DNA from: an uncultured Lachnospiraceae bacterium
GTDB taxonomy: Bacteria > Bacillota > Clostridia > Lachnospirales > Lachnospiraceae
Reading direction: 5' to 3'
NCBI GenBank assembly: GCA_947170415.1
Contig: CAMVTN010000009.1
Span: 1-34,770 of the forward strand
Length of the DNA stretch: 34,770 nt
Below the pieces are notes generated by a model that saw only the letters and a program-made list of their open reading frames with translations, did not search any database and had not been told where the DNA came from. The position numbers were made by a program, and so were the translations under genes. How positions within the stretch are numbered: the first letter of the stretch is position 1; the number at the start of each line of letters is the position of its first letter. Shown piece by piece: positions 28,610-34,770 of this stretch.

Positions 28610-29545
28610 TTATATCCTGCTCTTTATCTCATCTCTTAAATATGCACCTGTTTCGTACATAAATTTACGAGCCGGATCGTGCAGTCTTTTCGGAAGCGCA
28701 AAAAACATAGGTCCTGTCTCAAAGTTCAGTGTTCCGTCATATCCTATGTCAACCAGCCCGTCTATTACACCATCCCAGTCACTAAGCGACGGATTTCCCC
28801 AGTTACTTACATAAGTAAACGGCATCGCATGAAGGTCACGCACTCCATCATTTTCATGTATATGAAGGATCTTAAGATAATCTCCTATGATATTTATATA
28901 TTCCCGCAGATTTTTCCGCATAAGGTTTGCATGTCCTGTATCCAGGCAGAATCCAAACTGTCCCTGAAATTTCGAATTGAGTTCTTTCATGTAAAACACT
29001 GTCTCGTTTTCATCGGTACATGCTCCTGTAAAGACTCTTCCGTTTTCCCATGTAAAAAGATTTTCAAGGCAGATCACTACTCCGGCTTCTTTTGCTGCAG
29101 GAGCGAGTTCCGTGAAATATTCCAGATTCTTTTTTATCTCCGTGTCCTTCTCGTATTTTCTCCTGAGATTCAACGGATGGATCACAAGATAAGGTATTCC
29201 CATATCACCGGCGATCATGATCACATTTTTTTGCACTTTAATAAATTGAGATAATTCGTTTTCTGTTTCCGGATACTCTCCAAACATCGCATGTCCCTGA
29301 CTGAATTCAAGTCCGGAAGCTATACATGCTTCTTTATACGGTGCAAAAAAAGTCACGAGTTCTTCTATTGGCTTATCAAAAAAACAGCTGCCATCAGACA
29401 TGTACTGTGTCCTTGAATCAACAAACACTTCAAAATTAAAGTCCACCGCGTCAAAGCCTGCGTCTTTTATTTTTTTGAACTCCTGAACTAAGTTTTCCCC
29501 AGGTTCACAACTAACAGTGCCCATTGATTGAATACCGATCTTCAT
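28610..29545 (-). CDS. Sugar phosphate isomerase/epimerase (AP endonuclease family 2-like TIM barrel)
   Basis: MKIGIQSMGTVSCE...; VICLENLF, GFCLDTGHANL, ILHIHENDG, YDGTLNFETG. Confidence 0.88.
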   Translation of the reverse strand: MKIGIQSMGTVSCEPGENLVQEFKKIKDAGFDAVDFNFEVFVDSRTQYMSDGSCFFDKPIEELVTFFAPYKEACIASGLEFSQGHAMFGEYPETENELSQFIKVQKNVIMIAGDMGIPYLVIHPLNLRRKYEKDTEIKKNLEYFTELAPAAKEAGVVICLENLFTWENGRVFTGACTDENETVFYMKELNSKFQGQFGFCLDTGHANLMRKNLREYINIIGDYLKILHIHENDGVRDLHAMPFTYVSNWGNPSLSDWDGVIDGLVDIGYDGTLNFETGPMFFALPKRLHDPARKFMYETGAYLRDEIKSRI

Positions 29546-29707
29546 GTATGCCTTCTTTCTGGTCATCAAGTTGAAAAAATGCAAATTTTTGCATCATGCT
29601 CACGTCTACGCCAATAACAACATAGCACTGTGCAGCCATCAACTCAATACACAGATTGCTTATACCGAACAAAGAATCCGGCTTTGCCGGATTGAATTTC
29701 CCATGTG

Positions 29708-29743
29708 CAAAAACGGAACCGGTAACAAGTCATTACCGGTTCC
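29708..29743 (-). terminator. Terminator downstream of the rubredoxin gene
   Basis: Minus strand: GGAACCGGTAATGACTTGTTACCGGTTCCGTTTTTGC. Confidence 0.8.
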
Positions 29744-29778
29744 GCTCCTTTTATATATTGATATGACGTTTAGATCAT

Positions 29779-29940
29779 TCAGTCTACAGGTTCAAACATA
29801 TCCTTGCCCACTCCGCACATCGGGCAGATCCAGTCATCGGGGATATCCTCAAAGGCTGTTCCCGGCTCGATCCCGCTCTCCGGATCACCCTTTTCAGGAT
29901 CATAAATATAGCCACACGGTTCACACTTATACTTTTTCAT
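29779..29940 (-). CDS. Rubredoxin (53 aa; below the ORF-track cutoff)
   Basis: Manual translation: [53 protein letters not shown]; two CxxC(G) knuckles; AAGGAGAAA upstream. Confidence 0.95.
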   Translation of the reverse strand: MKKYKCEPCGYIYDPEKGDPESGIEPGTAFEDIPDDWICPMCGVGKDMFEPVD

Positions 29941-29995
29941 ACTTGTCGATTTCTCCTTTCATTCCACATAATTACGCTGCATGCTCGTATTTTGT

Positions 29996-30058
29996 GGGTC
30001 CCAAATAAAAAAGCTCTTTTGTGGAAGAACGATCACATTTTATTTTAGACCCTGTCAT
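29996..30058 (-). repeat. Copy 2 of the intergenic inverted-repeat element
   Basis: GGGTCCCAAATAAAA ... TTTTATTTTAGACCC, similar in sequence and length to 22696-22761. Confidence 0.55.
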
Positions 30059-30084
30059 AATTATATGTCGGATATTATCTGACT

Positions 30085-31023
30085 CTACACAAGTACTCCC
30101 GGAAAATCTACCTTCGGTTTCCATCCGGTATGCTCACGGATCTTCTCAACCGACGGACACAATGATACGATCTGACCGCTTACATTATCTCCGTAGCGTA
30201 TCTCTGTTTCCGGGCTTATCTTCTCATGAAGGATCTCTACAAACTCTCGTAAAGGTCTGTAACGTCCATCCGCAAGGTTATATATTTCTCCTGCATGCCC
30301 TTTTTTCATAAGAGCCATCATAGCATCAGCCGCATCTCCGGCATCCAGATAGTCCCACATCTGTGTGCATGATGAAAGCTTCGGTGATACGCCATATTTA
30401 AGACTTTGAAGCGCATACTGTATCATGGTTTCTTTACGCTCATATTTGCCATAAAGAGAAAAGATCCTGCCCCATATCCATTCCACATCCAGCTGTTCCG
30501 CAAGACGCTTCGTGAGATACATCGCCGCTGTTTTTGCTGCTCCATATGCAGAAAATGGATCGGGCATAGTATCCTCAGTAACACCTGATTCCATACCGGA
30601 GAGGTATCCATACTCTGCCTGAGAACCTATCATAAGGATACGTCTGCAGTGAAGTGCAGCGGCTTCTTTGACTGCATTCAGCGCCGGCTCGATATTTTTC
30701 ATCTGTCCCTCAAAGTCATCTCTGCCGCCAACCCAGCTCAGATGATAAAATTCATCACACTTACGGATACCGGTCATTTCCTCGATCTTTTCCGATATAT
30801 GACGATACTCAGACATATCAAGCGGAACTCGAATTAATTCGCCGTATGAAACATCTCCGGCCTTTCTCTTGTCTTCCGCATCAAGTCTTATCTTCTCAAG
30901 TCTCTCATTATGGGCAGACCCGGGTCTCTCTATACAAATGACCTTTCTGCCGCTTTCTACTAATTTTTCCGTAAGGTTGCAGCCAGCAAACCCCGCCGCA
31001 CCTGTGATTACTGATATGATCAT
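30085..31023 (-). CDS. NAD(P)-dependent epimerase/dehydratase (extended SDR)
   Basis: VITGAAGFAGCNLTEKL, SAYGAAK (YxxxK), WGRIFSLYGKYE. Confidence 0.9.
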   Translation of the reverse strand: MIISVITGAAGFAGCNLTEKLVESGRKVICIERPGSAHNERLEKIRLDAEDKRKAGDVSYGELIRVPLDMSEYRHISEKIEEMTGIRKCDEFYHLSWVGGRDDFEGQMKNIEPALNAVKEAAALHCRRILMIGSQAEYGYLSGMESGVTEDTMPDPFSAYGAAKTAAMYLTKRLAEQLDVEWIWGRIFSLYGKYERKETMIQYALQSLKYGVSPKLSSCTQMWDYLDAGDAADAMMALMKKGHAGEIYNLADGRYRPLREFVEILHEKISPETEIRYGDNVSGQIVSLCPSVEKIREHTGWKPKVDFPGVLV

Positions 31024-31155
31024 ATTTTTGTTCTTCTTTCCATATCCATGAGAGGTTTCAATAAGTGCTCTGCGTTTGTTTGAGCAAAGGGATTATCCAT
31101 CAAGAGCACTTTGCCTTCATCTCTTTAAATAGTAATTAACAGCAATCTGAAGATT

Positions 31156-32763
31156 TCATCTGCCAACGCGATATGGAAGTATCTTGCATTTATGAGTTTT
31201 CTTTCCGGCTTCAGAGTTTTTATCATAAGAAATTCCTACTAAAAGAATCGTTCTCCCATAGTTTTCAATAACAGAAGGATATTTTCTCTCTAAAATCTGT
31301 GCAATCGCGCCTTCTGCAGATTCATTCCACTTTAACTCTATTACCAGCGCAGGCCAATCCGAATCAGCCTTCGGTAGATAAACGATATCCGAATAACCCT
31401 CCCCCGAAGGAAGTTCCTCAAACTGAATATAATGATCTCTATAAGAATAATATGCCAACTTTATCACACTTCTAAGGCTATCTTCTTTATTGTAATGAAG
31501 CGCCACTGTTTCCTCTGTATGAACTCTCTCAATTTGAGCCGCTACCGCGTCCTCATTCATTTGAATCGTATCCTTAAAAAGCTGTTCACTCTCTTTTAGT
31601 CGCTTTAGCGTCTCCTCATGTGTCACTTCATGAATAGACCTCTGAAATTCTATTCTTATTTCTTCGTTTGGAATATATACTGTTCCATTAACCGAATCAT
31701 ACGCAAGGTAACCCAAATGAATCAATAACGTCAGTACATCATCCCTTCCCTTAAATGTAATAAGATCATTTGAAAATCCATTTGTATCTACCTTGACCTT
31801 TAACCCACCAATCAGTTCAGCAACAGTCTTCGTTAAGCCATTGAAATCTTTACTAATGTATTCCATAAGATCTGTCGAAATAGTTGATTCTGACCAATAC
31901 GAGTCAAAATCCTCATTTTTTATAGCTTCCATTACAGAATTTGGATTATATACGGATTCGATCTCCTTAAAAGAATATCCATCATACCAACGCTTCATAC
32001 TGTTAAAGTCAATTTTCTTTTCCTCACAAAGTCGTATCACTTCATTTTCTGTAAATCCAACATACTCCGCATATTTGCGAGGTTTCACTACTGAGTATTC
32101 CTTAAAATCAGAAATTGCAGATTGTGAACCATCCTTCTTGATAGGCAATATTCCCGTCATATATGCTGCAGCTACAACTTTAGGTGTAAAGTTTGTATTC
32201 TTAAACCATCCTCTTAAAAGATTTAAATATATCTGCTGTGCATTATCATCATCCCTCGCCTCTCTGATCATTGCATCCCATTCATCTATAATAAAGATAA
32301 ACTGTCTTCCATTCGGACGTTCAACACAATGCACTAGACAATTTTCAAGGCTTTTATCACGAGGAGCTTCTGGGTCAAGTACTAATATCTCTTCTTTAAT
32401 AGCTTTTGCAATCCGCGAAGGTACATCCGCCAGAGACACTTTTTCTCTCCTCGCAACCGAAATAAACCCCGAAATATCCAAGCAAATCACATTATATTTA
32501 TTAATATGCTCTTCATAAGACTTACATTTTGAAACTACTTTATTATCAAAAAGATCATGTGAATCACAAGAACAATCATAATACGCAGATAACATCTTTG
32601 CAGAATACGATTTACCAAAACGACGCGGTCTGCTGATACAAACAAGGCTATCTTCCCCACCGATAGTTTCGTTAAATAGCCTGATCATTCCGGTTTTATC
32701 AACATAATTTGGCCCATCTATTCTCTTAAATGCCTGATTGCCAGGATTAACATATATTCCCAC
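31156..32763 (-). CDS. AAA-ATPase-like protein with C-terminal PD-(D/E)XK nuclease-like domain
   Basis: FKRIDGPNYVDKTGMI, SRPRRFGKSYSAKML, C-terminal YSDIVYLPKADSDWPALVIELKWN; GTG start preceded by AAGGAG. Confidence 0.88.
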   Translation of the reverse strand: MGIYVNPGNQAFKRIDGPNYVDKTGMIRLFNETIGGEDSLVCISRPRRFGKSYSAKMLSAYYDCSCDSHDLFDNKVVSKCKSYEEHINKYNVICLDISGFISVARREKVSLADVPSRIAKAIKEEILVLDPEAPRDKSLENCLVHCVERPNGRQFIFIIDEWDAMIREARDDDNAQQIYLNLLRGWFKNTNFTPKVVAAAYMTGILPIKKDGSQSAISDFKEYSVVKPRKYAEYVGFTENEVIRLCEEKKIDFNSMKRWYDGYSFKEIESVYNPNSVMEAIKNEDFDSYWSESTISTDLMEYISKDFNGLTKTVAELIGGLKVKVDTNGFSNDLITFKGRDDVLTLLIHLGYLAYDSVNGTVYIPNEEIRIEFQRSIHEVTHEETLKRLKESEQLFKDTIQMNEDAVAAQIERVHTEETVALHYNKEDSLRSVIKLAYYSYRDHYIQFEELPSGEGYSDIVYLPKADSDWPALVIELKWNESAEGAIAQILERKYPSVIENYGRTILLVGISYDKNSEAGKKTHKCKILPYRVGR

Positions 32764-32957
32764 GCAGTTTCTCCTTATTCCAATAAAACAATAAACTCTC
32801 TACTTTTGTCCATGTCATTATTTACAACAACCTGTTTCAAGGTTTATTAAAGATATTTTAATACTACATTTTAGGTACAAATATCTCAATAGTATTTGTG
32901 CGTTAATCACATTGATCTACACTCTTATTCTACTGTAACGCTTTTAATCCATTTCTG

Positions 32958-33311
32958 TCATGCTAATTTTCCTTCTATATTCTCTTTTCTTGGTCTGACA
33001 TTATTCCAACATTTTGCAGTGCCAAGATTCCCCCAAGCTTCGCTGTCATCAGAAAGAATAAATGAATCATCAGAAAGATCTTTTCCTGACAAAACGCAAT
33101 TTAATGAATCGATCAACATAACAAATGCCTGAGCAGATGCACGTTCAAAGTCTTTTCGGAATATATTTCCTGCAGGTAGATCTGCATTCCACCCCTTAAC
33201 AAAGAGATCATACATTTTTTCTATATCTATCTGACTTACACAGTAATAGGTTAGCCCATTTAAAAACCTGCTCTGAATCATAATCCGGCGCATAATGGGT
33301 CGCCATAACAC
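32958..33311 (-). CDS. Hypothetical protein, possibly the frameshifted C-terminal part of the 33208-33492 gene
   Basis: 117-aa ORF overlapping 33208-33492 in another frame; coding-like composition (GNIFRKDFERASAQAFVMLIDSLNC). Confidence 0.5.
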   Translation of the reverse strand: MLWRPIMRRIMIQSRFLNGLTYYCVSQIDIEKMYDLFVKGWNADLPAGNIFRKDFERASAQAFVMLIDSLNCVLSGKDLSDDSFILSDDSEAWGNLGTAKCWNNVRPRKENIEGKLA

Positions 33312-33492
33312 ATACCAACGCTATTTCATCTGGTTCCACTTCAAGTTCTTCACTTATCTCTGCTATCCATTTCCCTTTACGCAATTTAATACAAATCATG
33401 TCAACTGATCGCCTTTGATACCCAAAATCAAAGCCACACGCTCTATGTTCTTCCAACAGCGCCATAATTTTTGCTTTTGATTCTTCCGTCAT
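33208..33492 (-). CDS. Small helical protein, paralog of 33557-33808
   Basis: MTEESKAKIMALLEEHRACGFDFGYQRRSVDMICIKLRKGK... aligns without gaps to the neighbouring ORF. Confidence 0.6.
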   Translation of the reverse strand: MTEESKAKIMALLEEHRACGFDFGYQRRSVDMICIKLRKGKWIAEISEELEVEPDEIALVCVMATHYAPDYDSEQVFKWANLLLCKSDRYRKNV

Positions 33493-33556
33493 ACTAATTC
33501 TTCCTATTACCTTTCTTAACTCTTACATCCCTCTGGCTTTTTTATTACGTATCAAA

Positions 33557-33808
33557 CTATACATTCCATGCCTCGTTATAAACCTTCTCTTCATCATATT
33601 CTGGTGCATATTCAGCAGCAATCTTGCAAATTTCCTTTATCTTCTCCGGATTTTCTTCAAGATCTTCACATATTTCTGATACATCTTTCCCCTTTCGTAA
33701 TTTGATGCATATGATGTCAACTAAGCGCTTTTGATACCCACACTTGAAACCATACTCCCACTCATCATCCAACATTGCCTCAATCTGTGATTTTGATCCT
33801 TCCGTCAT
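33557..33808 (-). CDS. Small helical protein resembling the C-terminal tail of Rpn/PD-(D/E)XK-family proteins
   Basis: MTEGSKSQIEAMLDDEWEYGFKCGYQKRLVDIICIKLRKGKDVSEICEDLEENPEKI... Confidence 0.6.
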   Translation of the reverse strand: MTEGSKSQIEAMLDDEWEYGFKCGYQKRLVDIICIKLRKGKDVSEICEDLEENPEKIKEICKIAAEYAPEYDEEKVYNEAWNV

Positions 33809-33932
33809 ACTATCCTATACCTCCTATATTCGCACTCACCATTACCGCATAAACGTTAATAAGTAATGGTTTTTATATTTAGCATTTCCCCATCATTTGT
33901 CTAATATTTTTATAAAATGCGCCCTTTGATTT

Positions 33933-33961
33933 GTATAAACGTATTTATTATACGTTTATAC
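33933..33961. promoter_or_regulatory. Perfect palindrome, candidate operator
   Basis: GTATAAACGTAT-TTATT-ATACGTTTATAC: 12-bp perfect inverted repeat with 5-nt spacer upstream of the 33808 gene. Confidence 0.5.
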
Positions 33962-33974
33962 GATATATTAATTT

Positions 33975-34002
33975 TAAAAAATAAGCATGTCAAGCGACAT
34001 GC
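33975..34002 (-). terminator. Terminator downstream of the XRE regulator
   Basis: Minus strand: GCATGTCGCTTGACATGCTTATTTTTT. Confidence 0.72.
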
Positions 34003-34016
34003 CTATACCCGTACAT

Positions 34017-34358
34017 TCACTTTTTTATTGATCTTAATGCATCTGCATATCCAATAAGTCTTGCTTTTCGTTTTTCATCCAGACTTTTATATATCTCTAT
34101 CAGCTCAAATGCCTCGTCATCCTCACCTAGTAATATGTAATCAACTCCATTTCGACGTTCTATGCTGTCCTGCAAAATTTCATAAGGTGTAACATCCAGG
34201 ACATTACATATACACATAATTTTGTCAGCAGCAGGATTTGTTTTTTTTCGTTTCCAGTCACTTACCGTACTCTGAGATATACCGGTTCTTCTTGCAAATT
34301 CTATCTGAGAAATACCTTTCTCTTCCATTATCTTAAATATTTTCTCGCTAATTATCAT
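34017..34358 (-). CDS. XRE-family (Cro/CI) HTH transcriptional regulator
   Basis: GISQIEFARRTGISQSTVSDWKRKKTNPAADKIMCICNVLDVTPYEIL. Confidence 0.88.
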   Translation of the reverse strand: MIISEKIFKIMEEKGISQIEFARRTGISQSTVSDWKRKKTNPAADKIMCICNVLDVTPYEILQDSIERRNGVDYILLGEDDEAFELIEIYKSLDEKRKARLIGYADALRSIKK

Positions 34359-34579
34359 AAATTATCCTCTGACTCTATTTGTATTCACTTGTCCTATTTG
34401 AGCTCAATAAACTCAACCGCCTTTATACCCAAATGAATAATAGTCTTTTCCAGTCTTTGATGTTTATTGTATAAAAAAAATCCCTTCTAAACAAGCAAAA
34501 CGCCCTTCCTTGGCACATTGTAAGTAACCGAAAATCCGAGGGAATACATGACACTTACAGTCAAAATAATATAATAATA

Positions 34580-34614
34580 TCAAAAACGGGATGTACCTTT
34601 TCAAACACATCCCG
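34580..34614 (-). terminator. Terminator after the truncated right-edge gene
   Basis: Minus strand: CGGGATGTGTTTGAAAAGGTACATCCCGTTTTTGAT. Confidence 0.72.
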
Positions 34615-34632
34615 CCTTAAATCATCACATTT

Positions 34633-34770
34633 TTATTCGTAATCGAGCGCCAAATACATAGGTCTACAATTATCTTCATCCTCTTTCAGTGAAAAATGTA
34701 AATCTGCATCAAGATCGTGAAGCCTCACACGACTAAAGTCGCGTGCTTCCATACCCGTTTTTCTGGGGTG
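34633..34770 (-). CDS. Chimeric 3'-terminal ORF at the window edge (transposon end fused in frame with the tail of an unknown gene)
   Basis: HPRKTGMEARDFSRVRLHDLDADLHFSLKEDEDNCRPMYLALDYE*; upstream part truncated. Confidence 0.4.
   Translation of the reverse strand, partial: HPRKTGMEARDFSRVRLHDLDADLHFSLKEDEDNCRPMYLALDYE
34718..34770 (-). mobile_element. Probable right end of an IS200/IS605-type (TnpB-associated) element
   Basis: Minus strand GGAAG-CACGCGACTTTAGTCGTGTG-AGGCTTCAC: 9-bp hairpin with the GACTTTAGTC apex and TTCAC end typical of these right ends. Confidence 0.6.

Noticed and set aside
29681-29698. AATCCGGCTTTGCCGGATT hairpin as a second IS200/IS605 end
   Set aside because: Stem is good, but flanks lack the GGAAG...TTCAC arrangement seen at 34718-34750; more likely a local hairpin near the rubredoxin terminator.
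31793-32518. 241-aa plus-strand ORF
   Set aside because: Antisense to the AAA-ATPase/PD-(D/E)XK gene, whose motifs are intact; no independent support.
32791-32818. Third copy of the 62-nt intergenic repeat
   Set aside because: Only the TACTTTTGtCCaTGTCAT end is similar; the opposite arm and loop are not convincing.

Overview
Chromosomal window whose gene content looks like an anaerobic Firmicute of the Lachnospiraceae (Butyrivibrio/Roseburia) type; this is inferred from protein families, with no search run. Most genes are on the minus strand. Housekeeping genes: purF-purB-purA, manA, dihydrofolate reductase, a NOL1/NOP2/Sun rRNA methyltransferase, a beta-CASP MBL RNase-like protein, a CarD-like regulator, rubredoxin (absent from the ORF track), a heterodimeric ABC exporter, a diguanylate cyclase and a DUF3048 lipoprotein. 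Main candidate for an undescribed system: a tightly packed four-gene minus-strand operon (15192 to 8308). It encodes a ~1190-codon scaffold-like protein, an Hsp70/actin-fold-like protein, a TPR-like protein and a membrane coiled-coil protein. I believe the first two belong to the DUF5717 and DUF5716 families, but this is from memory. The first gene has an in-frame TAA at codon 69, followed 8 codons later by an SD-preceded GTG. A MITE-like inverted-repeat element with an apparent TTAGAAT target duplication lies directly upstream of the operon. Other points of interest: a sigma factor fused to an Ala/Gly/Thr-rich tract and a C-terminal extension, a two-copy ~62-nt intergenic inverted-repeat family, a likely IS200/IS605 (TnpB-type) right end at the right edge, tandem small paralogs with a probable frameshift, and a perfect 12-bp palindrome between an XRE regulator and those paralogs.
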